From contig NZ_JADILK010000017.1 in NCBI RefSeq assembly GCF_017355165.1, positions 1 to 64,000 of the forward strand: DNA of 64,000 nt. Reading direction: 5' to 3'. The notes beneath the pieces were generated by a model, which was not told the DNA's origin, did not search any database, and saw nothing but the letters and a program-made list of their open reading frames with translations. Both the position numbers and the translations under genes were made by a program. Positions 27,345 to 36,499 of this stretch are shown here, in pieces. The first letter of the stretch is position 1. Every line of letters starts with the position of its first letter. The stretch is from Bacillus sp. SD075. Lineage in GTDB: Bacteria > Bacillota > Bacilli > Bacillales > DSM-1321.

Positions 27345-27797
27345 ATGATGAAGACCACTATAAATGAAGTCTCGAACGAAAATGTGAAGGATATTTTGAA
27401 ATTGCGAATTAACGAAATGCAAAAGGCTTACATCGAAACGACTGAACAATGTTTAAAAGACGCTAAGGAATGTAAATATTACAGGCCAGTTGGGCTCTAT
27501 TCGGATAATATCTTGGTCGGCTTTGCGATGTATGGATTTTTCCCTGGGGAAGGCGAAAATGGCAGGGTTTGGTTAGACCGCTTTTTCATTGACGCTGTAC
27601 ATCAGGGTTTCGGCCTTGGAAGTATCTTGTTGGAGGCTTTAATAAAAAGAATAATAGAAGAATATGATTGTCCTGAAATCTATTTAAGCATAGTTGAAGA
27701 TAATCAGGCTGCGCTCCATTTGTATAAGAAATTCGGCTTTGCATTCAATGGCGAATCAGATTATAACGATGAAAAGGTCATGGTCAAAAGAGTATAA
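27345..27797 (+). CDS. GNAT-family N-acetyltransferase
   Basis: 150 residues. Acetyl-CoA binding motif A is clear (LDRFFIDAVHQGFGLGSILLEALIKRI) and motif B follows (EIYLSIVEDNQAALHLYKKFGFAF). The overall layout resembles spermidine/spermine acetyltransferases of the BltD/PaiA kind, which would suit control by a drug-sensing MerR, but the substrate cannot be fixed. RBS GGGGAAGG. A terminator follows at 27863. Confidence 0.88.
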   Translation: MMKTTINEVSNENVKDILKLRINEMQKAYIETTEQCLKDAKECKYYRPVGLYSDNILVGFAMYGFFPGEGENGRVWLDRFFIDAVHQGFGLGSILLEALIKRIIEEYDCPEIYLSIVEDNQAALHLYKKFGFAFNGESDYNDEKVMVKRV

Positions 27798-27862
27798 GCA
27801 TCTATTATTTATTGTTAATACCTAGATCCTTTTCAACTCAAAAGTATGTCCAGTAAAACAAA

Positions 27863-27905
27863 AAAGCCGGTTCCTCACACTCCAGGAATCCGGCTTCTTT
27901 TTTTA
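27863..27905 (+). terminator. Terminator of the GNAT gene
   Basis: Stem AAGCCGGTTCCT / AGGAATCCGGCTT (one bulge) followed by CTTTTTTT. Confidence 0.8.
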
Positions 27906-28024
27906 GTTGTTCGTTTTATCATTTCCCGCCAGAAGGCTTCCTCTTCAAGCGTATGAAGGGGAGATCCCAAAGGTAAGGGGGATATGAATGGCGGTTGGCA
28001 TAAGCCAAAGTAACCTTCTAGCCA

Positions 28025-28215
28025 ATTGTGTTCTAGCTGTGGGTACCAATATAAAGACGTTATACATCTGAATCTTGGTGAATGGGATTGTCTTCTTGTA
28101 CTACTCACCACGATCGGGATATTAACGCAGGACTCAATCTAATGAATGAAGACATAAGGCTGCTAACCGTAGGAACGGCTGGGATAGCCTTATTAAAAAT
28201 TGGCCGATAGGCTGA
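28025..28215 (+). pseudogene. tnpB C-terminal remnant (IS605/IS1341-type)
   Basis: One frame reads [19 protein letters not shown], then after a frameshift [23 protein letters not shown], the zinc-ribbon end of a TnpB-type nuclease with its last Asp. Frame changes and the loss of everything upstream show it is dead. The sequence up to about 28265 may be the element's right end. The rest of 27906-28024 shows nothing clear. Confidence 0.75.
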
Positions 28216-28271
28216 TGTTCTTATGAATGCCCCACTTCAATCAGACTGTAAGGTCATAAGGGGTGGGTAGT

Positions 28272-29288
28272 TCAAAGTGCACGGTATTTTTTTAAACTAA
28301 TAATATTGATGGTGATAAAAACGGCGGCAAAGGTCAGGAGAATGAGTAAATCAAGTAAAACCTCATTGAACGTGAAACCTTTGTACATAATGCCGTTCAT
28401 GGCATCCGATGCGTAATAGAGCGGCATGACCTTGCCGATTTTTTGCAGCCAGTCTGCCATGCCATCCAATGGGAAAATCCCTGTAAAGAAGACTTGCGGC
28501 ACGATGACCAGCGGAATGAATTGTACCATTTGGAATTCAGATGTTGCGAAACTCGATAGTAATGTACCAAGCGATAATGCAACGAGCGAGACGAGTATAT
28601 TCGTCAATAAAACGAGCCATATGGAGCCAATAAGGACGATATCCAATACATTGACAGCATATAGTACGACAATTATGGTTTGAACGAGAGCAAATGAGCC
28701 ATATCCAACCACATAGCCCGCTACGATTTCGTACCTTTTAATTGGTGTAGCAAGCAGCCGTTCCAACGTACCACTTGTACGCTCCTTCAAAAGCGCGATC
28801 CCCGCTATTAAGAAGACAAAGAAGAACACGAAAAAGCTGACGAGCATCGGACTGAAAGTATCAAAACCCTTTGTGTTGGCATCTCCGTAAACATATTGCT
28901 CCTCAATGGAAGGAGTGTTTTTTTCATTCCCTTGCAAGCCATGCAACATTTGCATTTGAACAGCCTTTGCCCGGGGAGGTTCGTCGTTCAATAGTGTCAG
29001 TTTCATTTTGCCATTTTCAACCTGCAGCCAGCCATCCGTATCATTTTCAATCATTTTTTCCTGTGAAAACTCCTCAGTGGCGGTTACTTGAAAATCCGCT
29101 TGTTTCAATGCTTTAACCATCACTTCATCACTGCCTGTAACAACGATTTTCAAATCACTTGCTTCTGTATCGAAAATAAAATACATGAGCGTTAAAATGA
29201 GCAATGGAGCTAGGAAAAATAAAGCGAGCGTCCTTCGATCCCGGCGCATCTGCCGTGTAATTCGAGTAACAAGGGAGGCAATTCTCAT
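28272..29288 (-). CDS. ABC-2 type exporter permease
   Basis: 338 residues: one N-terminal membrane helix, a large extracytoplasmic domain (about 45-150), then five helices with the ABC-2 membrane signature (ALLKERTSGTLERLLATPIKRYEIVAGY, VFFTGIFPLDGMADWLQKIGKVMPLYYASDAM). This is the YhgE-independent drug/antimicrobial exporter type. It overlaps the upstream ATPase gene by 4 bases. Substrate unknown. Confidence 0.9.
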   Translation of the reverse strand: MRIASLVTRITRQMRRDRRTLALFFLAPLLILTLMYFIFDTEASDLKIVVTGSDEVMVKALKQADFQVTATEEFSQEKMIENDTDGWLQVENGKMKLTLLNDEPPRAKAVQMQMLHGLQGNEKNTPSIEEQYVYGDANTKGFDTFSPMLVSFFVFFFVFLIAGIALLKERTSGTLERLLATPIKRYEIVAGYVVGYGSFALVQTIIVVLYAVNVLDIVLIGSIWLVLLTNILVSLVALSLGTLLSSFATSEFQMVQFIPLVIVPQVFFTGIFPLDGMADWLQKIGKVMPLYYASDAMNGIMYKGFTFNEVLLDLLILLTFAAVFITINIISLKKYRAL

Positions 29289-30010
29289 TTTAGGCCGCCT
29301 CCAATCCTTAAAAAGACATCATCAAGCGTTTCCGCGGCAAATTGTTCTTTTAAATCTGCAGGGGTTCCTGCCGCGATGATTTCACCTTCACGCAGCATCG
29401 CCAGTTTATCGCACCGTTCCGCTTCATCCATCACATGCGTCGTGATGATGATCGTCTTCTGATCTTCATTCCTTAAACGCTCAAGTTCCTGCCAAATCGA
29501 TTGTTTCAGCAAAGGGTCTATTCCCACTGTCGGCTCATCCAAAATGAGAATCTCCGGATTTTGAATGAGTGCAACCGCCAGTGACAGTCGGCGCTTCATT
29601 CCACCTGAATAATGCGCAACCCGAACGTTCAAATCATTCGTCAACTGTACGATTTCAGCTGCATATTGAATCCGTTCCCTTCGTTCCTTTTTCGAAAAAC
29701 GGTATAGCTTCGCAAAAAATTCGAGGTTTTCAGTACCCGTCAGTTCTGTATATAAAGCATCGGACTGTGCCATATAGCCTACATCCATTAACAGTGCTTC
29801 ATTTGGCACTTCAAGATCCAGAACCGTGACTTTACCAGCATCGGGCTTAATCAATCCGACAATCATTTTAATCAAGGTCGTCTTTCCGCATCCAGATGGA
29901 CCTAACAAACCAAAAATCCCGCTTTTTTCAATATTCAGGCTCAACGGCTGAATGACCTTCTTTTGATGGAAATCCTTAGCAATTCCTTCAATGGAAATCG
30001 CCTTTTTCAT
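29285..30010 (-). CDS. ABC exporter ATPase
   Basis: 241 residues from the ATG at 30010, 9 bases after GGGAGGA; an upstream in-frame GTG would sit on the RBS. Walker A GPSGCGKTT, Q-loop YMAQSDALY, signature YSGGMKRRLSLAVAL, Walker B ILILDEPTVGIDP and the H-loop ITTHVMDEAE are all there. Partner of the ABC-2 permease encoded next. Divergent TetR gene likely controls it. Confidence 0.92.
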   Translation of the reverse strand: MKKAISIEGIAKDFHQKKVIQPLSLNIEKSGIFGLLGPSGCGKTTLIKMIVGLIKPDAGKVTVLDLEVPNEALLMDVGYMAQSDALYTELTGTENLEFFAKLYRFSKKERRERIQYAAEIVQLTNDLNVRVAHYSGGMKRRLSLAVALIQNPEILILDEPTVGIDPLLKQSIWQELERLRNEDQKTIIITTHVMDEAERCDKLAMLREGEIIAAGTPADLKEQFAAETLDDVFLRIGGGLK

Positions 30011-30037
30011 TGTACACACATCCTCCCTCTTTAATTA

Positions 30038-30110
30038 ACACAGTGTTGAGTGTATCATCATTCTAAGGTAGCATTAGTTCTAATACAATCAACACATTTG
30101 GAAAAGTGTT
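30038..30110. promoter_or_regulatory. Candidate TetR operators in the divergent promoter region
   Basis: AACACAGTGTTGAGTGT (30038 onward) and an inverted pair AACAC (30091-30095) / GTGTT (30106-30110) share the element AACAC/GTGTT. They flank where divergent promoters of the ABC ATPase and the TetR gene must lie. Confidence 0.45.
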
Positions 30111-30128
30111 TAGTGAAGGAGACATTCC

Positions 30129-30728
30129 ATGGCATCAATTCATGAGGATATGGTACAAAGGACGAAAATGCAGATACAACATCATTTTATTGTACTCGTT
30201 GAAACAGAGGGTTTCTCACATGTATCAGTGAAGAAAATTGCAGCGCGCGCTAACATTAATCGGGGCACATTCTATTTGCATTACGCAGATAAATATGAAT
30301 TGATGGATCACGTACAGCAGGAATTGTTAAAGGAGCTCCAGACTCGCATTACTGCCATTTTGCCAAAAGAGGCTTTTTTGGCTCTTCATCAACAACAACT
30401 ATACCCGCCCTTCGTCGCGATTTTTCAATTCATCAGTGAACATGCTCACCCATTAAGGGCCATTCTTGGTGATCAGGGCGATCCTTCCTTTGCCAAAAAA
30501 ATAAAGCGCGTATTCGGCGAAGTCCTGTTGGAGCGTTTGATCAGCCTGCATCCAGCGGCTAAAAATGAAGCGTTCCGCATGTATATGCACGCCTTCCTGA
30601 CATCGGCGATTTTAGGGGTGATACAGGAGTGGCTAGAGAATTGTGAAGAGCAAACGGTGGAAGAAATGGCGAAAATCCATTTTCAAATCTTGAACTTCAT
30701 CAGCCAATTGCGGACTTTCATTCAATGA
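30129..30728 (+). CDS. TetR-family transcriptional regulator
   Basis: 199 residues. HTH: FIVLVETEGFSHVSVKKIAARANINRGTFYLHYADKYELMDHV. The C-terminal half resembles the TetR_C_33/YxaF-type all-helical ligand domain. RBS AAGGAG. Probably represses the divergent ABC-2 exporter. A long perfect hairpin ends the gene. Confidence 0.9.
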   Translation: MASIHEDMVQRTKMQIQHHFIVLVETEGFSHVSVKKIAARANINRGTFYLHYADKYELMDHVQQELLKELQTRITAILPKEAFLALHQQQLYPPFVAIFQFISEHAHPLRAILGDQGDPSFAKKIKRVFGEVLLERLISLHPAAKNEAFRMYMHAFLTSAILGVIQEWLENCEEQTVEEMAKIHFQILNFISQLRTFIQ

Positions 30729-30730
30729 AC

Positions 30731-30777
30731 AATCCGATATAAAGGCATGTTCCATCAACATGCCTTTATATCGGATT
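30731..30777 (+). terminator. Long perfect hairpin after tetR
   Basis: A 21-bp perfect stem starting AATCCGATATAAAGG with a 5-nt loop begins three bases after the tetR stop. The following ACACCTTTTCC is a poor T-run, but the stem is very stable. 30778-30983 shows no gene. Confidence 0.65.
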
Positions 30778-30983
30778 ACACCTTTTCCCCCCCGCTTTCA
30801 CCTCTACATTTACCATTACTAAATTTAAACTCAATCGTTTAAAAGTGTAAATAACGCGAAAAAACTCATTCAAAATAAATGAGTTTAAAAGCAAAACAAG
30901 ATATGGATTTTTCGTTCAGCGTTCCTGGATAGAACACAGATTACATAATTGAATACCGCTAATGAACATTGGATTCGGTTGAT

Positions 30984-31175
30984 TTACCTAAGGGAAAACC
31001 ATTTTAAAAACGGATTCTTTTTCTTATCCGTTATCCTTAATTCATTCATGATGATTTGATCCTCATGATCGGCTATCCATTTCCTTAGTGCATCTTTATC
31101 CTGGCATTGTGTTAAATATGTTTGGCCACCCTTGCCTGTGGCATTAATAACATATCTATTGAACGTCTTCTCCAT
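30984..31175 (-). CDS. Small hypothetical protein
   Basis: 63 residues, charged, no signal peptide or membrane segment (MEKTFNRYVINATGKGG..., ending FLKWFSLR). A weak RBS (AAGGCGGG) lies before the ATG. It looks like a compact alpha/beta small protein of the kind common in Bacillaceae, but I recognise no family. It stands alone between two larger gaps. Confidence 0.5.
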   Translation of the reverse strand: MEKTFNRYVINATGKGGQTYLTQCQDKDALRKWIADHEDQIIMNELRITDKKKNPFLKWFSLR

Positions 31176-31766
31176 AATTGCCCGCCTTTTTTAATAAAAT
31201 GTATTGAATTTTTAAATACGAATGCAATGCTTTTTTCTTTATGATTCACAAAAGAAACATAATATATATATTCCAAATTTGATTGGCGATGACTGAAAGT
31301 ATGGAATAAAGTGAATCGATGCTGGTTATCCTAATCGGATTAATCGAACCTATCATAATGTGCTAACTAATATTTGTCAATACGTTTTTAAAATGTAAAT
31401 AAAACGTAAATTTTCAGTCTTGTTAAAGAAATATTTTTATACCAATTAGGGGATTACAACAGCTAAATGATGGGAATTATAATACGTTTATCCATTTAAT
31501 GCATTTCGGCCTAAGCTCGTGGGAATTGAGTACGGAGGACCTATCAATTGGGGTTAATTCCGCCATGCGGAAGGGATGAAATCAGCTCTTTCTTACTTCG
31601 TCGGCTAAAGCGAAGAAGGGTATAAGACCGCCTATTTTAGGAGCTTTTTTGCACGCTTTTTCTGGCAAAATGCTATTCGGTGTTTTCGCAGGACTTTTTA
31701 TTATGCATTAAAAAGGTTCGAAAAGACGATTGATGATTAAAATATCATACAGCTTTACACAGGGTC
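31176..31766. other. Intergenic region with possible degenerate membrane-protein code
   Basis: No intact gene. From about 31480 to 31710 broken plus-strand frames give peptides such as HFGLSSWELSTEDLSIG and ILGAFLHAFSGKMLFGVFAG, suggesting decayed coding DNA that may belong with the fragment at 31767. The earlier part is AT-rich with nothing recognised. Confidence 0.35.
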
Positions 31767-31967
31767 GTGAATCAGCTCCTTTCCCATGCTGAACTTATAG
31801 GGCTCCCTGAGGATTTGCGTGCAATATATAATATCAGTGCCATTGCCACCGTGAGTAATGGAGAAATTATCATAGCACCCTCACCGGATCAGTATATCCA
31901 TGAAAAAGATTTGCTTTTAGTGGTTGGCAATAAAGAAGATCTAGCCGTCTTTGCCAATATTGAATAA
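31767..31967 (+). pseudogene. TrkA-C (RCK_C) domain fragment
   Basis: 66 residues in the plus strand reading LIGLPEDLRAIYNISAIATV and DQYIHEKDLLLVVGNKEDL, the pattern of a TrkA C-terminal domain of K+ channels or cation antiporters. There is no start with an RBS and the upstream N-terminal part is missing or broken, so it is most likely the tail of a decayed transporter gene. Confidence 0.5.
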
Positions 31968-32108
31968 CCCAGCCGGTTCCGGCTCTTGCTTTATCGAAAC
32001 TCGTACCCGTTTTATATAAAGCATCACATATACATGGAGAGACCGCCATATGGAGGTCTTCTCGATGAAATTTATGACGAGCATCCCCATGCCTTGGATA
32101 TGTATGCA

Positions 32109-32942
32109 TTATTTTATCGTACTGATAGCTTGGGCAAGGGTGGACTTTATCGTCACTTTATCAAAAGGCAGTTGAAGCTTAACGGCAGTCATGGTTATTT
32201 CCGGCCGAAGTCCTGAAAGGGTTGTTCGAATACCAATCAAATGTAAGGATTCAATCATTTGTGACAGCTTGTGGGCGGATGCACCATCTATTGAATGAAC
32301 GCCCGACAGGTCTATGAAAAGCCTTGTGACATTTTTTTCAGCGCATTTTTGTAATGTGTTTTCAAGTAAGGACATGCCCCTCGTCGTGTCAATATCCCCT
32401 ATCAGGGGAAGCAACGCCGTGTTATCCTTAAGGGAAATGATAGGTGTGCTCAATTCATCGATCGTTGCCTGTTGGGCTTTCATGATTTTATTGGCATATC
32501 TATGATTCGCTTCCGTAAACCTTTCCATTACTTCACTGAACACCTTCACCACTATCCGATACCAGGAATTTATTTCGTCCTGTGTATATTTATCTCCATG
32601 CAATCCCACAAACCGGTCAATATAATCCAGATATTGTTCTTGCGTTCGAAAAAACTCCCTCAATATAAAAAAGATGGGTGTATTTAAATGCTCCTCATCC
32701 TGACCGATATCTTCAATCCACTCACCAAGATGCTTAAAGAATTCCCTCTCCTCTGTAACGAAGACCTGAAAGAAACGTAAATGGAATTCATTATTTTGTT
32801 GCTTAAGTTTTTTAATCACTTTAGAATCGGGTGAGCTATAAACACCCGCCTTATCATTTTTATTCAATGTTGCGTACCAATCCTCAGTCAATTGTCCTGC
32901 CACACCCAATAAAAAAGAATATAGTTCTTTATTTCTGTGCAT
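32109..32942 (-). CDS. RsbR-family stressosome protein (STAS domain)
   Basis: 277 residues from the ATG at 32942, preceded by AGGAGGAG; longer in-frame starts lack an RBS. The N-terminal half is the non-heme globin-like sensor of RsbR proteins. The C-terminal STAS domain (about 160-277) has STPIISLKDNTALLPLIGDIDTTR, LFIDLSGVHSIDGASAHKL and LSGLRPEI. RsbR paralogues build the stressosome that controls RsbT and sigma-B. STAS phosphosites of RsbR are usually Thr; candidate Thr lie at the DTTRG and TTLSG segments. No RsbS/RsbT genes adjoin, so it is an orphan paralogue. Confidence 0.88.
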   Translation of the reverse strand: MHRNKELYSFLLGVAGQLTEDWYATLNKNDKAGVYSSPDSKVIKKLKQQNNEFHLRFFQVFVTEEREFFKHLGEWIEDIGQDEEHLNTPIFFILREFFRTQEQYLDYIDRFVGLHGDKYTQDEINSWYRIVVKVFSEVMERFTEANHRYANKIMKAQQATIDELSTPIISLKDNTALLPLIGDIDTTRGMSLLENTLQKCAEKNVTRLFIDLSGVHSIDGASAHKLSQMIESLHLIGIRTTLSGLRPEITMTAVKLQLPFDKVTIKSTLAQAISTIK

Positions 32943-33306
32943 AAACTCCTCCTGTTTATTTTTATAAATCATTCCAATTGGTATCAACATTGATAAATCT
33001 AACACTGAAATCAGCTTTTTATAGAAAAATTATCAAAAAAGTAAGCATAGAAGATAATCTCTTCCATACTTAAAAATCTTATGATGACCTGATACCCAAT
33101 TGCCCTACTTTCCATATACCTTCCCAGCTGTTTTTGAAACCAAACAACCCCTGTATTTTCAAAAAAAAGATCAAGAACCTTCATCTATTATCCTGGAAAA
33201 TCAGCGTTCACCCAAAAAGCATTTCATTATAGTTTTCTATTTTTCCATTTTGTTAACGAACTCCCCTTTTCTTTATAACAAAAAGGGACCTGTTATCTTA
33301 TGAGAA
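32943..33306. other. Intergenic region, nothing recognised
   Basis: AT-rich gap of about 360 bases holding the start region of the RsbR gene and the space after the methyltransferase gene. No convincing gene, RNA or strong terminator was seen. Confidence 0.4.
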
Positions 33307-34020
33307 TCAATTTTTCATAAATAAGGACGTCCATAAACCTTGCACCCCAAAGGTCTTATCCGTTTGTTCCATCTTCCTCATTTTACGTATTTCCACTACT
33401 TCAAATTCCTTGAAGATCATTCTGAGTTTTCCTTCAGTAAAGCCTAATCCGCCTTTAAGGCTTCTTTGCCTATATACCTCCCAATCGGAAATGTCAGCAC
33501 CACCCAATATGCCGCCTTCTTCAAAACAAGTAATCGAATAAAGCCCCTTAGGCCTTAACGCCTTTTTCACCATCTCCAAATAATTGATCCTGCGATGTGG
33601 AGCAATATGGTGAAAACAACCTGAATCATACACGAAGTCATATTGCCCTTCCACAATATCCAAATCAAATATATTGCTTTGAATGAAATTCACGTGCACA
33701 TGTTTATCTACCGCTCGTTCTTTCCCCCATTCAAGGGCTTCCTTCGAAAGATCCACCGCATCAACGGAACAGCCTTTTTGAGCGAGATAAATGGCATTTC
33801 TTCCAGGTCCGCACCCAAGCTCAAGAACCTTTCCTGTCCCAATTAACCCACTATCAAAATATGTAACCAAATTCTCATCAGGGAAATTCCCGAAAAAGGG
33901 GACCTCTTTCTCACGGTCTTCATAGAAACCATTCCAGAATCCAGTTGGCTCACGCAATAACGAGTCCAGCATATTCAATAGATCTTCATAGGTTGTAATC
34001 GTCTCCGGCAAAACCTTCAC
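33307..34020 (-). CDS. Class I SAM-dependent methyltransferase
   Basis: 237 residues with the SAM-binding fold: motif I VLELGCGPGRNAIYLA, then SVDAVDLSKEALEWGKE, YDFVYDSGCFHHIAPHRR and a late LGFTEGKLRMIF region. The FxDSGCFHH stretch recalls small-molecule or thiol/halide-type methyltransferases of the TehB/UbiE kind, but the substrate is not predictable. It is followed upstream on the same strand by a second, frameshifted methyltransferase gene. Confidence 0.88.
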   Translation of the reverse strand: MKVLPETITTYEDLLNMLDSLLREPTGFWNGFYEDREKEVPFFGNFPDENLVTYFDSGLIGTGKVLELGCGPGRNAIYLAQKGCSVDAVDLSKEALEWGKERAVDKHVHVNFIQSNIFDLDIVEGQYDFVYDSGCFHHIAPHRRINYLEMVKKALRPKGLYSITCFEEGGILGGADISDWEVYRQRSLKGGLGFTEGKLRMIFKEFEVVEIRKMRKMEQTDKTFGVQGLWTSLFMKN

Positions 34021-34151
34021 CTCTTCCCATTGTATCCCACTTGTTAATTATACTGATTTCGGCTACAACAAAAACCAGCTCTATGATGTATCCTGATGTC
34101 TTTGAATCCGATCCCAAGCCACTTCTGAAACATGCTTCCTCCATCTTCCTG

Positions 34152-34780
34152 TTACATCCGTTTACTAATGATTATCTTTCTATGCATTCCATTCAGCATG
34201 ATCGGTCGATCTTCTTTAATTTTCATACCCTGATCATGTCTACTGAACAAATCTTCAAACCGCAAGCCGATATCCATTCCTAAAAACTACTGATGGGTCG
34301 CAGAAGCTTTTTCGGTAGTGCAAGCACTTCATCTTTAGAAATAAACTTATCGAATAGTATTATTTTCCCATCCCCTTTTAAAACCCTGATCATTTCCTGA
34401 AGACATACATTGGCATCAGGTACGACGGAAAGGGAAAGGACCAAACTTCCCAGTATATAGTCAAACGATTCATTCTCGAATTCCATATGCTGTGTATCCA
34501 TCTCGAGGAAATTGATCGATGTATGATCAAATTTCTCCATCGCTTTTTCTAGCATATCGGCTGACAGGTCTATCGGCGTTATCTCAAGGTCAAGACTCTT
34601 GATCAGCTCCAAATCGGCCCCCGTTTCTACGCCCACAAACAGAACCTTTGCATCATCGTGAAAATGCAACTCTTCAACTAATCTTTTCCTGGCATCTAAA
34701 AAGCGATGGGAATTGAAGATTTTGTCATAAATCGGCGACCACACCTTATTAATCACTTTATTCCACGAATTATTCAACAT
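34152..34780 (-). pseudogene. Frameshifted SAM-dependent methyltransferase
   Basis: The open frame gives 166 residues (motif I VLFVGVETGADLELI, SFDYILGSLVLSLS, IRVLKGDGKIILFDKF) and stops at 34280 after LLRPISSF. In another frame the code continues with GMDIGLRFEDLF and RPIMLNGMHRKII to a stop at 34152, as expected for the family's C-terminus. One missing T in a T5 run (A5 at about 34283-34287 on the plus strand) explains the break. It is either a recent mutation or a sequencing error; intact length would be about 209 residues. Confidence 0.75.
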
Positions 34781-35014
34781 CCCCTCCCCCTTACATATTT
34801 CTTCTACAAAGCATAATCAATCCCTTCCAAGCGGATATTATATCTGGCAAATTAGTAAAATTAAAAATAGTATGCGACGCAGTGATCCACGAAAACGGAC
34901 ATGTCAAGAACGACCCTCCAAATATAAAGCCCCTAACTTCGAGAAATATTATTAACCAAATTACCTTGACTGTCATAGTAATATACTATAGGATATACCA
35001 AAGGAGGTGAGGAT

Positions 35015-35344
35015 TTGGTTCAACGGCAACTATCCTCTGACTTGCTTCGCGGACATGTAGATACGATGATTCTAAAGCTTCTGCAAAGTGGCGATAAATA
35101 TGGTTATGAAATCAGTAAACTGATATATACGAATTCCAACGAGCAATATGAAATTAAGGAAGCGACGATGTATTCCAGCTTAAAACGGCTGGAAAAGGAT
35201 GGATGCATCATCTCTTATTGGGGTGATGCCACACAAGGCGGGAGAAGGAAATATTACAAAATCACCTCGATTGGGGAAGACACATATACCCAAAATAAAA
35301 ATGACTGGGAGCAGGCCAAACGAATACTTGAGCGCCTCCTATAA
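35015..35344 (+). CDS. PadR-family transcriptional regulator
   Basis: 109 residues from a TTG start with a strong AAAGGAGGTG. Winged helix of the short PadR-s2 type: LLRGHVDTMILKLLQSGDKYGYEISKLI, EATMYSSLKRLEKDG, GGRRKYYKIT. It is followed 16 bases later by a HAAS-domain protein, the usual partner of such regulators (the HAAS domain is thought to interact with PadR). A sigma-A-like promoter should lie in 34960-34995. Confidence 0.92.
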   Translation: MVQRQLSSDLLRGHVDTMILKLLQSGDKYGYEISKLIYTNSNEQYEIKEATMYSSLKRLEKDGCIISYWGDATQGGRRKYYKITSIGEDTYTQNKNDWEQAKRILERLL

Positions 35345-35360
35345 GAAAGGAAGATAAAAT

Positions 35361-36080
35361 GTGATTGAAAAACTGCATACACATGTTCATAGCATTTTTG
35401 CCCCGTACAAAAGTGCAAAAACAACAAAGGAATTGGAAGAAGAACTGCTGCAAAACTTACTGGAAAAATACAATGACCATAGAAGGAATGGCGCCAGTGA
35501 GCAGGAAGCGTATAAGCTGACTGTGGATTCGATTGGGGAAGTATCAGAGCTCATGGAATCACTCAACCTTCAATATAATGTGCTTGAGCAGGCTATAAAC
35601 ATGGACTATTCCAGGCAACGTTTATTGGATTCCGACTTCCGCTCGGTTTCGGTGCATGATGGGAAGTTTAATTACTGCGATTTAAGCCGTTCCGACTTCA
35701 GCCATTCCGACCTGACGAACAGCACATTTAAAAGCAGTAACTTAGATAATTGTACCTTTGAAAACGCCAATTTAACCAGTACCCTATTTAAAAGTGCCAA
35801 TTTAAAAGGCGTAACTTTCAAGAACAGCATTTATAATAAAACCCATTTTAAAAGCTGTAATTTATCTGGTCTCATATTTGATGGGGAAACATTCAACCAA
35901 ACCATTTTCGAAGGTTCCTCATTGAAAAAGGCATCATTTCGTGATGCCACACTCATCAATGTTCAATTCAGGATGTCCGATTTAAAGAAAATCGACTTTA
36001 CTGGAGCTTCGATGGATAAACTCACTTACAACTTTTTACATGGAGCTAAGGTTGATCTTAGCGGCGTGACCATCATCTAA
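35361..36080 (+). CDS. HAAS-domain / pentapeptide-repeat fusion protein
   Basis: 239 residues, GTG start. Residues about 1-75 form a HAAS/DUF1700-type helical domain (TKELEEELLQNLLEKYNDHRRNG, EQEAYKLTVDSIGEVSELME). Residues about 85-239 are pentapeptide repeats (DLSRSDFSHSDLTNSTF, ANLTSTLFKSANLKGV) that should fold as a right-handed beta-helix. HAAS domains normally precede membrane domains; here none is present. Co-transcribed with padR and the 32-residue membrane peptide. Function unknown. Confidence 0.85.
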   Translation: MIEKLHTHVHSIFAPYKSAKTTKELEEELLQNLLEKYNDHRRNGASEQEAYKLTVDSIGEVSELMESLNLQYNVLEQAINMDYSRQRLLDSDFRSVSVHDGKFNYCDLSRSDFSHSDLTNSTFKSSNLDNCTFENANLTSTLFKSANLKGVTFKNSIYNKTHFKSCNLSGLIFDGETFNQTIFEGSSLKKASFRDATLINVQFRMSDLKKIDFTGASMDKLTYNFLHGAKVDLSGVTII

Positions 36081-36093
36081 GGAGGAATTTCCA

Positions 36094-36192
36094 ATGACTT
36101 TACCGATCGCGATTGTCGTATCCACCTCAATCATTTGCGTGACCGTGTTTCTGACTGCGGTCGTACTAAAAGGAATGAGCATGGGAGAATGA
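36094..36192 (+). CDS. 32-residue single-pass membrane microprotein
   Basis: ATG at 36094 follows GGAGGAA by 7 bases, 13 bases after the HAAS/pentapeptide gene. The peptide is mostly one hydrophobic helix (LPIAIVVSTSIICVTVFLTA) with a short KGMSMGE tail. The strong RBS and a terminator nine bases after the stop make it a real operon member. No family is recognised. Confidence 0.7.
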   Translation: MTLPIAIVVSTSIICVTVFLTAVVLKGMSMGE

Positions 36193-36201
36193 TTCATCAA
36201 G

Positions 36202-36243
36202 AACCCTGTGCTAAGACATAAAACGTCTTAGCACAGGGTTTTT
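36202..36243 (+). terminator. Terminator of the padR operon
   Basis: 16-bp perfect stem AACCCTGTGCTAAGAC / GTCTTAGCACAGGGTT, 7-nt loop, then TTT. The next 250 bases hold no gene. Confidence 0.88.
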
Positions 36244-36499
36244 CCATGTTCACTATATCTTTTCAGATATGCTAATCATTCATCCGCCCCTCCTCCCCTG
36301 CATGAACCTTTAGACTTCCACTTTAAATTCATACAAGAGGTAACTCACTTTCCAGATCTTCTTTATCAAGGCCCAGGGGAACTGGCTCCCCCCTTATCTC
36401 CGGTTATACGCTTCAGACTGCTATGCGGCCTGCTTCATCCTAATGTTGTATATCTCTTGATCAGCCGAAATGAAACCGCACTGGATTGAAGAAATCTGC

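Noticed and set aside
34791..34976. 61-residue minus-strand frame before padR
   Set aside because: No RBS, no family likeness, and it overlaps the padR promoter region.
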